Source of the DNA: CAZTQN01 sp964615765
Lineage (GTDB): Bacteria; Planctomycetota; Phycisphaerae; Phycisphaerales; UBA1924
Assembly: GCA_964615765.1 (NCBI GenBank)
Contig: CAZTQN010000057.1
Span: forward strand, 1-17,770
Direction of reading: 5' to 3'
DNA: 17,770 bases
The stretch's first letter is position 1; each line of letters begins with the position of its first letter. The notes under the pieces are model-generated. The model saw only the letters and a program-made list of their open reading frames with translations, had not been told where the DNA came from and did not search any database. Shown here in pieces: positions 6,483 through 13,409 of the stretch. A program made the translations under genes and the position numbers.

Positions 6483-8099
6483 TCACGCCGCCCGCTTCAA
6501 CTCCACCCCGCGCCGCCCGCCGAGCACTTCCCGCTCGAGCGCCCCGATGATCGTGCGCAGCCGCTCCACCTCGTGCTCGCGCCCCACCAGCCACCCGGCG
6601 TGCTTGAGATCATCGATCAGATCATCCTGCAGATAGTCCAGGCTCTCCGTGCTCGTCGTCGCCCACGCGAGGCAGATCCCCGCGCACACACGCCCGAACG
6701 TGATCGCGTCACGCGCGCCCAGTTCCGCCTCGCTCATCACAAACGCCAGCGCATCCGCCCCCCCACCCCCGCCACCAACGACCCCGCCGCCCAACGCCGG
6801 CGTCGACCGAATCTGCCGGAATGCCCGCACCAGCGTCCGCGTCCCCTCCTCCTGCTCGCCCCACGCCAGTTCCGCCGCACCAAGCCGCAGCGTCGCCGCC
6901 GGATCATCCGGCATCGTGTCCGCCGACAGCCGCGCGAGATCCACGCACGCCCCGCTCGGCAGGTCCACGCCCACCGTCGTCGCATACTGCCCGATCACCT
7001 CCGCCGCAACGCCCGCCGGTGCGTCCGCGTGCTCCGCCGGCCCGCGATGTTCCAGCAGCGCATCCGCGAGCCCATTCATCGCCGCGGCGAGCACCGTCGC
7101 ACCATCCGGCAACAGCCCGCGACCCCCCGCCCCACCATCCCCCACCTCCGGCCCTCCTCCAACCCGCCCCGCCGTCCGCGCCGCAACCCCCGCCACCACC
7201 GCCAGCGCCCCAATCAGCCGCCCCGACCGCTCATCCACACGCTCATTCCCACTCAGCCGCAGCACCCGCGCATCACACCGCACCCGGGCCGGAAACAGCG
7301 CCGCATACCGCAGCCGCCGCCCGCCCGTGCGCTCCTCGTTCTGAACATCCTGCCCCGTCCCGCCCCCGGCGAATACGCCGATCTTCACCTCGCGCCCCGC
7401 GCCCTCGCCGCCGGCGCTCTCGCGCACCAGCACATCAAACCGCCGCGCATCCCGCGGCCCTTCCGACATGAGCCCGCTCTCCGCCTTCTCCCACTTGATG
7501 GGCACCCCGCCCACCATCGCCTGCTCACCCAGCCCGCGCACAATCGCCCGCCGCGTCTGCTCGCTCACATCCAGCCCGACACGCACCGTCGGCTGCCCGC
7601 TCCGCAGCCGATCCGTCAGCCGGTCGAGCCGCGTCCGCACCGCGCGCACCTGCCGCGCCGGCACGCCGCCCAGTTCCAGCACCGTCGCGCTGATCGCCTC
7701 GCCGCTGATCCCGCTCAGCCCGCCGACCCCGGCAACCCCGCCACTCCCCACATCGCGCTCGTCAACAACACCCGCCGTCCCCACCTGCCCGCGATCCTCA
7801 ATCCCCAGCCGCGGCTGGCTCCCGCGCTGGCCCAGCCGCCGACGCGTCACCCGCGCCTGCCGACCCCATCGCCGACCCAGCCCGAGCTCCGTGTATACGT
7901 GCGTCCCCAGCACCGCCCCGCCAACCAGCCACAGCCCCGTCGGCACGCCGATCACCATCGACCCGAGCCACTGCGCCCCCAGCGCATAGCCCGACAGCAC
8001 CGCGATCGACCCGCCGACCAGCGCCCCCATTCTCGGACCGATCCCGAAAGAAGTGCGAGTGAAACCCGTCCGTCCCGCGCTGTGCCCTGGCGTTGACAT
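6483..8099 (-). CDS. Hypothetical membrane protein, two N-terminal TM segments (538 aa)
   Basis: I do not recognise the family. After about 23 residues come two predicted membrane helices (about 24-41 and 46-66) joined by a very short turn, then a basic segment (RRWGRQARVTRRRLGQR) that should hold the rest in the cytoplasm. A Gly/Val-rich linker (about 105-135) precedes a charged, likely helical part (RAVRTRLDRLTDRLRSGQ). A mixed alpha/beta region follows, interrupted by Gly-rich loops such as GGGVVGGGGGGAD. The C-terminus is helical and acidic/basic (LQDDLIDDLKHAGWLVGREHEVERLRTII). C/G-ending codon use on the minus strand supports a real gene. The start ATG at 8099 has AGGCGG six bases upstream. 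It lies 130 bases downstream of the amidotransferase gene and may share its transcript. Confidence 0.78.
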   Translation of the reverse strand: MSTPGHSAGRTGFTRTSFGIGPRMGALVGGSIAVLSGYALGAQWLGSMVIGVPTGLWLVGGAVLGTHVYTELGLGRRWGRQARVTRRRLGQRGSQPRLGIEDRGQVGTAGVVDERDVGSGGVAGVGGLSGISGEAISATVLELGGVPARQVRAVRTRLDRLTDRLRSGQPTVRVGLDVSEQTRRAIVRGLGEQAMVGGVPIKWEKAESGLMSEGPRDARRFDVLVRESAGGEGAGREVKIGVFAGGGTGQDVQNEERTGGRRLRYAALFPARVRCDARVLRLSGNERVDERSGRLIGALAVVAGVAARTAGRVGGGPEVGDGGAGGRGLLPDGATVLAAAMNGLADALLEHRGPAEHADAPAGVAAEVIGQYATTVGVDLPSGACVDLARLSADTMPDDPAATLRLGAAELAWGEQEEGTRTLVRAFRQIRSTPALGGGVVGGGGGGADALAFVMSEAELGARDAITFGRVCAGICLAWATTSTESLDYLQDDLIDDLKHAGWLVGREHEVERLRTIIGALEREVLGGRRGVELKRAA

Positions 8100-8229
8100 G
8101 CCGCCTGCATCGGCCCCGCCGCTACGCCGCGCTCACGCCCCATCATCCGCGCCCCACCCATGCCCCCCGCGCCCGCACCGGTCACGCGGCTTGGGCAACC
8201 CTCACCGCCCTCGCGCGTCCTCAAACTCG

Positions 8230-8979
8230 TCAGGTCCCAACACCCCCACCACCCCCAACACCCCCAACACCTCGCCCCGCCTTCGCCACCCGGCACGCCC
8301 GCACCAACGCATCAAACACCGCCTGCCCAACCGCCTCGTCCTCCGTCCGCTCCGGGTGCCACTGCACCCCCACATAAAACCGCGGCCCCGCCTCCCCGAT
8401 CGCCTCGATCACCCCGTCCTCGCTCCGCCCAAGCACCTTCAGCACCCCCGCATCCTTCACCGCCTGATGATGCCAACTCGCCACCCTCCCCGCCGCACCA
8501 TCCAGCCGCCCCCACGGATCCATCACCCGCACGCCATGCCGCCGATCCCCGTGATGCTCCTCCGCCGTCGGCAACACATCCGGCAGATGCTGCTCCAGAT
8601 CCCCGCCAGCCTCCAGCGCCATCATCTGCATCCCAAGACACACCCCCAAGGTCGGCGCCCGCGCCTCCCCACGCAGCGCCCTGAGCAGCGCCGTGTCATA
8701 CGCCTGCCGATCCGGATGCATCGTCTCGGCCTTCGGATGCGTCACCCCGCCAAACGCCTCCATCCGCACATCCTTCCCGCCCGTAATCACAAACCCATCG
8801 CACAGCCGCAGCTGCTCCGGAATCAGCTCCACCAGCGGCGCCAGCACCATCGGCACCCCCCCGGCCCGCCGCACACACTCCACATACCGCATCCCCACCT
8901 CAATCCGCCGCTTCCCCTCCGCCGGCGCGGTGAGGTCCCCCGCAATGCCGATCACCACACGCGAATCACTGGTCGTCAT
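8230..8979 (-). CDS. Class I glutamine amidotransferase, peptidase C26 family (gamma-glutamyl-GABA hydrolase-like)
   Basis: The family hydrolyses gamma-glutamyl amide bonds; relatives include PuuD of putrescine breakdown. The 249-residue product has the C26 plan: VVIGIAGDL at the N-terminus, CDGFVITGGKDV (residues 60-71), the nucleophile elbow LGVCLGMQ with Cys114, SWHHQAVKD (169-176) and VQWHPE with catalytic His208 and Glu210. The triad is complete. Start ATG at 8979 puts the family's first strand at the N-terminus; the open frame runs further upstream but without similarity. The extreme C-terminus is a Gly/Val tail encoded by four 9-bp repeats (8236-8271), probably not part of the fold. 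No polyamine genes are nearby, so the PuuD role is unproven and another gamma-glutamyl substrate is possible. Confidence 0.92.
   Translation of the reverse strand: MTTSDSRVVIGIAGDLTAPAEGKRRIEVGMRYVECVRRAGGVPMVLAPLVELIPEQLRLCDGFVITGGKDVRMEAFGGVTHPKAETMHPDRQAYDTALLRALRGEARAPTLGVCLGMQMMALEAGGDLEQHLPDVLPTAEEHHGDRRHGVRVMDPWGRLDGAAGRVASWHHQAVKDAGVLKVLGRSEDGVIEAIGEAGPRFYVGVQWHPERTEDEAVGQAVFDALVRACRVAKAGRGVGGVGGGGGVGT
8236..8271 (+). repeat. Four tandem 9-bp units (CCCAACACC-like)
   Basis: Four consecutive 9-base units, three CCCAACACC and one CCCACCACC, lie at the 3' end of the amidotransferase gene. Read on the minus strand they give a Gly-Val-Gly type tail. The unit length is a multiple of three, so copy-number change would lengthen or shorten the tail without a frameshift. 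Confidence 0.85.
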
Positions 8980-9142
8980 GGCCAACGCTACCCCGCACCA
9001 ACACCACGCGGCACGGACGTCCGTACCACCGACCACCCACTCCGCCAGCCATAGCGATGCACGCCATCTACAGTTCGCCTCTGCTACATCGACAAGTAGG
9101 CCAATACCCCATGCACTCGGCGAAGCCCAGCCCGCTTCAAAC

Positions 9143-9670
9143 ATGACCAAGTCGCAGAAGTTACAGCATCTGCTCTCGCTCGCGGCACCCGGGCGCTCCG
9201 CGGAGCTCGCCGCGTTCTTGACTTCGCACCCGGACTCCGTGCAACTGGTTGATCGATACCGCCGCTCCGCTCTGCACGAAATGGCCCTGACAAACAACCC
9301 CGCGGCGGCCCGCACCCTGATCGCCGCGGGCAGCAGTTGCAACGCCCCAGACAGATACGGCAAAGGGCCGCTCCACTACGCGGCCTCCTCTCACCATCTG
9401 GCCGTCGCCAAAGAACTGCTCTCTGGCGGCGCGGACGTCGACATGCGGGATGCGCATGGCAACACACCGCTGTCTGATGCCGTGTTCGCGTCCCGCGGTC
9501 GAGGCGAACTGATCACGTTTCTCCTCAGCCACAACGCCGATCCCCACGCAAAGAACAACTACGGAGTGTCGCCCTACTCGCTCGCTTGTACGATCGCGAA
9601 CTACGAGATCGCCAAGTTCTTCCCTGCCCACGAACCGCATGGCACGATCCCGCCGGCTCTCGACGCATAG
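9143..9670 (+). CDS. Ankyrin-repeat protein (175 aa)
   Basis: Ankyrin repeats are protein-binding scaffolds. After an N-terminal helical segment (about residues 1-30), four consecutive repeats are readable: YRRSALHEMALTNNPAAARTL, YGKGPLHYAASSHHLAVAKEL, HGNTPLSDAVFASRGRGELI and YGVSPYSLACTIANYEIAKF. Each is followed or preceded by the GA/AD turn and N/D loop (for example SGGADVDMRD, SHNADPHAKN). No signal peptide or membrane segment is seen, so it should be cytoplasmic. ATG at 9143 is chosen because the longer frame upstream overlaps the divergent amidotransferase gene and lacks repeat character. No ribosome binding site is evident. Codon use is clearly less C-biased than in genes outside 9.0-11.4 kb, suggesting separate origin. 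Small ankyrin proteins are sometimes immunity or effector-associated proteins, but no partner is visible. Confidence 0.88.
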   Translation: MTKSQKLQHLLSLAAPGRSAELAAFLTSHPDSVQLVDRYRRSALHEMALTNNPAAARTLIAAGSSCNAPDRYGKGPLHYAASSHHLAVAKELLSGGADVDMRDAHGNTPLSDAVFASRGRGELITFLLSHNADPHAKNNYGVSPYSLACTIANYEIAKFFPAHEPHGTIPPALDA

Positions 9671-9818
9671 AGCACAAGGATGAACGGCAGCCCCACCCAA
9701 CCCAACCCCGACGCACGGATCGGCTCTGCCGCCGCTGCAAACGTCATCGCACTCGTGCAGCCGTCGGTCTGAAAGCGGTCACTCATCTTGTTTCAAGCAC
9801 CTAAACGCTCAGCGCCAC

Positions 9819-10319
9819 ATGTCACACCAGATTTCCGTCTACGGCCTCGCCACTGATTGGATACGCCTTCTTGACGCCGATTGGCTCGCCTCCAATTCAC
9901 TTCGCGTGCTCGCGGGATATTGCCGATCACCTACGAACAACATGCTATCTCTGGACGTACCGTCAGCACTTCAGAGCGCATATAAGTTATATCTTGTACC
10001 ACCCCAGTTTGCGGACGCCATCGAGTGGTATCCCGCCAATGGAGGCGGCTGGCTTGTCGGCGGAAAAGCTGGCAATGCTCCGGGCATCCAGGTAAGCACG
10101 TCGGTCGTCAGAGGCACGCATTGCAGTCTTGGCCGCGTGTATGTCGGGTCCGTTTTGAGGGACAGCTTCGGTTTCGATCCCGACCAATGGAATGCCCTGT
10201 TGAAATCGTACAGATCGTTGGTGCGAAGAGTAAAGCGAGCGGCCGTCGACAAGCACCTGGGCTCCTGGGTGCTTCCGGATGTTCACAACGCGGCGAAAGC
10301 AGGCACGGTGCTGAAGTAG
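9819..10319 (+). CDS. Hypothetical protein (166 aa) in atypical-composition region
   Basis: I do not recognise this protein. It has no signal peptide or membrane helix. The sequence is soluble-looking and mixed alpha/beta, with aromatic-rich segments (DWIRLLDADWLASNSLRVL; EWYPANGGGWLVGG), a beta-like middle (GTHCSLGRVYVGSVL), and a basic helical C-terminal third (LLKSYRSLVRRVKRAAVDKHLG). The gene lies 148 bases after the ankyrin gene on the same strand. Codon choice is mixed and includes AT-rich runs (for example around 9975-10000), unlike the C-ending bias elsewhere. A competing frame on the minus strand (9987-10367) is also open, so the coding call rests on strand consistency with neighbours and a sensible amino-acid make-up. 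ATG 9819 has no ribosome binding site. Confidence 0.6.
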   Translation: MSHQISVYGLATDWIRLLDADWLASNSLRVLAGYCRSPTNNMLSLDVPSALQSAYKLYLVPPQFADAIEWYPANGGGWLVGGKAGNAPGIQVSTSVVRGTHCSLGRVYVGSVLRDSFGFDPDQWNALLKSYRSLVRRVKRAAVDKHLGSWVLPDVHNAAKAGTVLK

Positions 10320-10462
10320 TATTGACTCAACAAGCCCGGTACCGATCCCTATCACCGCCCGCCACAACAGCCGATCGGCGTCGTCCGCGCGATCAAGTCG
10401 ACCCGATGGCCTGCTGATCTAGAGATTCCACACTCCCCGCTCCCGAGTCCAACTTCGCAGCC

Positions 10463-11134
10463 ATGGCGGCACTACAGTCACCAATGCTCGAAGTTGAAAG
10501 CCCGAGGGGATCACGCTTCGAAGTCGATTTTGCTCAGATCCGTCCCGGCCAGTACGCCGCGAGCACGAACGGCTGGCTCTACGCCTTGCCCGGCTTTGCC
10601 CCCGGCGTTGGCGTCTTGCTCATCGCGTTGTATGCCGTCACCACTCGCCACCCGCGAGATTCCTGGAACTCCACGTTCGCATCTGCGACGGCTATGGGGG
10701 TGTTAGCTCTACTATCGTTCGCTTACGGCTACACCGCCTCACGTTGTCACGTCTCCATCGAGCTCAATGAAACGACTGGCGTCATCACGTTTACTCGAAA
10801 GTCGGCCTTCTCGCGTCGCTCGGTGTCGACCAAAGTGCATGAGGCGTCGTTGCATCCATGCATTATTCGGTTCGGACGAGCGCAGTCTCGCGGGCTGGTG
10901 CTGCTCGCACCCAGCGTACGCGGCGTGTTGCTCGCCTCCTTTGCCCTTAAGCTCGGCGATGCACCGATGGCAGACTACATACGTCGACTCCCGCGAGCGA
11001 TTCAAGCAATCTTCTGCCCAGATGAAGCGATGAATGTTCAAGTCGCCAGTTTCCCGCTCTCGCCACTGTCTGCGGGCGAGCGCCGCGTGTCCGTAGAGTC
11101 CTCGGCAGGTCGCACAAATCAGGCTCAGAAGTAG
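10463..11134 (+). CDS. Hypothetical two-TM membrane protein (223 aa)
   Basis: This is not a recognised family. A soluble N-terminal part (about 38 residues, SPRGSRFEVDFAQIRPGQY) is followed by two membrane helices at about residues 39-59 (LYALPGFAPGVGVLLIALYAV) and 72-92 (FASATAMGVLALLSFAYGY). A cytoplasm-like beta-rich domain then starts CHVSIELNETTGVITFTRKSAF, which resembles small-membrane-protein families whose C-terminal half is a PH-like or bPH-like beta sheet; this likeness is only by eye. The C-terminal tail is polar. The start could be ATG 10463 or ATG 10484. It is the last gene of the compositionally odd stretch, on the same strand as the ankyrin and 166-residue genes, 143 bases after the latter. 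Confidence 0.68.
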   Translation: MAALQSPMLEVESPRGSRFEVDFAQIRPGQYAASTNGWLYALPGFAPGVGVLLIALYAVTTRHPRDSWNSTFASATAMGVLALLSFAYGYTASRCHVSIELNETTGVITFTRKSAFSRRSVSTKVHEASLHPCIIRFGRAQSRGLVLLAPSVRGVLLASFALKLGDAPMADYIRRLPRAIQAIFCPDEAMNVQVASFPLSPLSAGERRVSVESSAGRTNQAQK

Positions 11135-11430
11135 GTGGACCAACTTCCGCACCACCGACCCGCGGCTCTGAACGGGTCAGTGCTCCGCCAACTTCGCACC
11201 CACCATCAACCTCGCCGTTCACCCCAGCCTGAACCTCTGGCACGGCGACTCGCCCACCCTCCGCACCGCTGAACAGCCGCGACGAACACGTCAACAGTCC
11301 GGCACCTAGTCAGCGAGCCGAGATAGCCGGGGTATCAGTACGCACAGAGATACCACGAACCTCCCCACGGCACGCTGCACCCCGCGACTCGCCCCACTCC
11401 CCCCCTCCTCCCCCTAACCTCCCCACCCCC

Positions 11431-13167
11431 ATGTCCAACCGCGCCGTCTTCATCGCCCTCCTCACCGCCATCGCCCTCGGCCTGTGCGCCCTCTTCCTCC
11501 TTCAGCCCGAAACCCCGCGCTCCGCACACGCCTCCACCGCCGCGCCCCCGGCCGTCCCCGTCGGCGAGCGACTCCTCGATTTCGCCCCTTCAAGCGTCGT
11601 TGAAATCCGCGTCGCCACCACCACCGCCGACGCCGCCTCATCCACCATCCTCCGCCGCGTCCGTCCCGGCCAGCCCACCACCCCCGCCGCCCCGGCGCCG
11701 CCCTCCTGGTACCCCGACGCCGAGTGGCTGCTGACGCTCCCGCCCTCGTCGCCGCAAACCGCCGCCACCGCCTGGCCCGTCGCCCCCGCGCAGGTCCAAG
11801 GCCTGCTCCGCATCCTCAGCGACGTCCGCGCCGTCGCACTCCCGCCGCCCACCACATCCGCCGACAACGCACCCCCACTCGGCGAGCGGCCCACCCTCAT
11901 CACCCTCGTCTTCCGCGACGGCCTCGAACAACAACTCACCCTCGCTCAGCGCACCCTCGCCGGCGTCGGCCTCGTCCACCGCACACCCCCCGCCCCTCCC
12001 TCCGCCGCCACCTCATCCGCCGCCCCGCGTCCCGCGCCGGTCATCACGCGCGCGATGGTCCCCGACGATCTGCACCGACTCTTCACCGCGCCCGGCCCGG
12101 CCGCCTGGCGACAGCCGCAGATCGCCGCCCCGCTCGCCGCCGAAGCCTCCCGCATCACGCTCGCCTCCCCCGCCGGTCAGATCACGCTCGCCAAAGTCGC
12201 GGGCCAGTGGTCGCTCCGCACGCCAATCCCGGCCCCGGCCGACCCGGCCACCGTCTCCGCCGTCCTCGCCGCGCTCGCCAAACTCTCCGTCGTCGACTTC
12301 CTCGACACCCCGCGCCCCCCCACCCCCCCCACCCCCCCCACCCCCCCCACCCCCCCCACCCCCGCCTCCACCCCCGCCGACACCGGCCTCGCAACGCCCG
12401 CCGCGACGATCACCATCGAGGCCGACCGCCGCACGCTCGCGCCCGGCGCCTCCGACGCCACCGTCTCCACCGCGACGCTCACCATCCGCATCGGCGGCCC
12501 GGCCGACGCCCAAGGCAAAGCCGTCTTCGCCGCCATCAACGACGCGCCGCCCCTCCTGCTCGCCGCCGAAGCCCTTCAACCCATCCCCGCCGACCCGGCC
12601 CGGTTCATCTGGCCCTTCGTCTCCGCCCTCCCCGCCGCCGACATCCACGCCCTCGAGTTCGCCTCCGGTCCTTCCGACGCGCCGCGCCTCGACCGTCTCG
12701 AACGCGACGGCCCGCGCTGGTCACTCGCCCGCGCTCAGGGCCGCCGCACCCCCCTCGCCGACGACGAACTCCGCGAGGTCGAACAACTCCTCGCCTTCCT
12801 CACCGGCGCGCACCGCCGCTCCACCACCGCGCTCCCGCCCAGCGTCCCCGGCCAGCCCGCACCCGCCGTCCCCGCGACGCCCACCGTGTCGCTCACGCCG
12901 CCGCCCAACCTCACGCCCGTCGGCACGCTCGACATCCTCCCCCTGTCCGCGACCACCACCGCCACGCCGTCCACGCCCCCCGAAGCCCGCGGCGTGCGCG
13001 TCGACATCGCCCTCACGCCCGACGCCCACGCCGTCTTCTCCGCCGCCGGTATCCACCGCACCGTCCCCCGCGCCGGCCTCCCCACCGTCATCGACCGCTG
13101 GATCACCAACACTGCCGCCCCCAAGCCCCCCGCCCCAGCCGCCACGCCGCCCCAGCCCCCGGCGTGA
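11431..13167 (+). CDS. Membrane-anchored DUF4340-like protein (578 aa)
   Basis: The protein has one N-terminal membrane helix (about residues 4-24, RAVFIALLTAIALGLCALFLL) and a large presumably periplasmic part. The pattern of an anchor, a strand like LDFAPSSVVEIRVA, a short W-containing segment (DAEWLLTLPP) and then a helix with VQGLLRILSDVRAV matches what I know of DUF4340 proteins, which often accompany gliding-type ABC exporters. The pattern recurs twice more later (ITLASPAGQITLAKVAGQWSL; ALEFASGPSDAPRLDRLERDGPRWSL). Between domains are Pro/Ala/Thr-rich linkers, including an exact five-fold PPT repeat encoded at 12316-12360. ATG 11431 follows a C-rich leader. No exporter genes adjoin it; tRNA-Val follows 45 bases downstream. 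Family assignment is tentative; the coding call is firm. Confidence 0.85.
   Translation: MSNRAVFIALLTAIALGLCALFLLQPETPRSAHASTAAPPAVPVGERLLDFAPSSVVEIRVATTTADAASSTILRRVRPGQPTTPAAPAPPSWYPDAEWLLTLPPSSPQTAATAWPVAPAQVQGLLRILSDVRAVALPPPTTSADNAPPLGERPTLITLVFRDGLEQQLTLAQRTLAGVGLVHRTPPAPPSAATSSAAPRPAPVITRAMVPDDLHRLFTAPGPAAWRQPQIAAPLAAEASRITLASPAGQITLAKVAGQWSLRTPIPAPADPATVSAVLAALAKLSVVDFLDTPRPPTPPTPPTPPTPPTPASTPADTGLATPAATITIEADRRTLAPGASDATVSTATLTIRIGGPADAQGKAVFAAINDAPPLLLAAEALQPIPADPARFIWPFVSALPAADIHALEFASGPSDAPRLDRLERDGPRWSLARAQGRRTPLADDELREVEQLLAFLTGAHRRSTTALPPSVPGQPAPAVPATPTVSLTPPPNLTPVGTLDILPLSATTTATPSTPPEARGVRVDIALTPDAHAVFSAAGIHRTVPRAGLPTVIDRWITNTAAPKPPAPAATPPQPPA
12316..12360 (+). repeat. Five tandem 9-bp units (CCCCCCACC) coding Pro-Pro-Thr
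   Basis: Five exact copies of CCCCCCACC in frame encode PPT x5 in a linker of the DUF4340-like protein. Unit length is a multiple of three, so slippage would change linker length only. Confidence 0.95.
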
Positions 13168-13192
13168 CTCCGCCGCTTCATCACCCTAGCAT
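13164..13192 (+). promoter_or_regulatory. Possible sigma70-type promoter for tRNA-Val
   Basis: GTGACT (13164-13169, a partial match to TTGACA) and TAGCAT (13187-13192, a partial match to TATAAT) are separated by 17 bases and end 20 bases before the tRNA. The -35 element would overlap the stop codon of the DUF4340-like gene. The perfect TTGACA at 13200-13205 is too close to the tRNA to serve it. Weak evidence. Confidence 0.3.
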
Positions 13193-13212
13193 CGCCCCGT
13201 TGACATCCCGAT

Positions 13213-13286
13213 GGGCGCATAGCTCAGTTGGCTAGAGCGCAGCTGTCACATAGCTGAGGTCACAGGTTCGACCCCTGTTGCGCCCA
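13213..13286 (+). tRNA. tRNA-Val, anticodon CAC
   Basis: A full 74-base cloverleaf folds by eye. The acceptor GGGCGCA (13213-13219) pairs with TGCGCCC (13279-13285), with discriminator A at 13286. The D stem GCTC/GAGC has loop AGTTGGCTA. The anticodon stem CAGCT/AGCTG encloses loop GTCACAT, so with U33 at 13246 the anticodon is CAC (13247-13249), reading GTG valine codons. The variable loop is AGGTC, and the T arm ACAGG/CCTGT has loop TTCGACC. The 3' CCA is not encoded: the next bases are CTTTTTT, so CCA must be added enzymatically. The T-run right after the tRNA may assist termination. Confidence 0.96.
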
Positions 13287-13331
13287 CTTTTTTCTCTCCC
13301 CCCCTCCCCCCATCGGCCTGCTCAAAACACA

Positions 13332-13368
13332 GCCGCCCGCGTGGATCTCCCACGCGGGCGGCGTTGTT
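13332..13368 (+). terminator. Strong intrinsic terminator, probably bidirectional
   Basis: A perfect 13-bp stem (GCCGCCCGCGTGG at 13332-13344 and its complement at 13350-13362) closes a five-base loop, followed by GTTGTTTTTG on the plus strand. On the minus strand the same hairpin is followed by TGTGTTTTG. It can therefore end plus-strand transcription coming from the tRNA and minus-strand transcription from the secreted-protein gene, whose stop is 41 bases away. Confidence 0.85.
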
Positions 13369-13409
13369 TTTGCTTTCTGTTCCTGTGTATCCGTGTCTCG
13401 CCGCCGGCC

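Noticed and set aside
9013..9024. 12-bp palindrome ACGGACGTCCGT upstream of the ankyrin gene
   Set aside because: Such short GC palindromes are frequent by chance here. It is single-copy in the window and has no operator-like partner.
9680..9772. 30-codon plus-strand open frame between the ankyrin and 166-residue genes
   Set aside because: It has an AAGGA directly touching the ATG and a clean frame, but it is too short, has no similarity and the spacing to the AAGGA is wrong for initiation.
11170..11310. Plus-strand reading (including INLAVHPSLNLWHGDSP) that might be a gene remnant
   Set aside because: No start codon and only about 45 residues. Not enough to call a pseudogene, although decay in this islet is plausible.
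12316..12360. Tandem C-rich repeats as a possible CRISPR array
   Set aside because: The units are 9 bases, directly adjacent with no spacers, and lie in frame within a coding sequence.
13200..13205. Perfect TTGACA just before tRNA-Val
   Set aside because: It lies 7 bases before the mature tRNA, so a -10 would fall inside the tRNA. It cannot drive the tRNA.
11724..13235. 503-residue plus-strand open frame rich in Arg, Pro and His
   Set aside because: It is the +2 shadow of the DUF4340-like gene. Its composition is implausible for a protein and it runs to the tRNA.
9000..13286. tRNA-Val as attachment site for the islet
   Set aside because: No integrase is seen, no direct repeat of the tRNA 3' end was found near 9.0 kb, and an ordinary-composition gene of 1.7 kb separates the tRNA from the islet.
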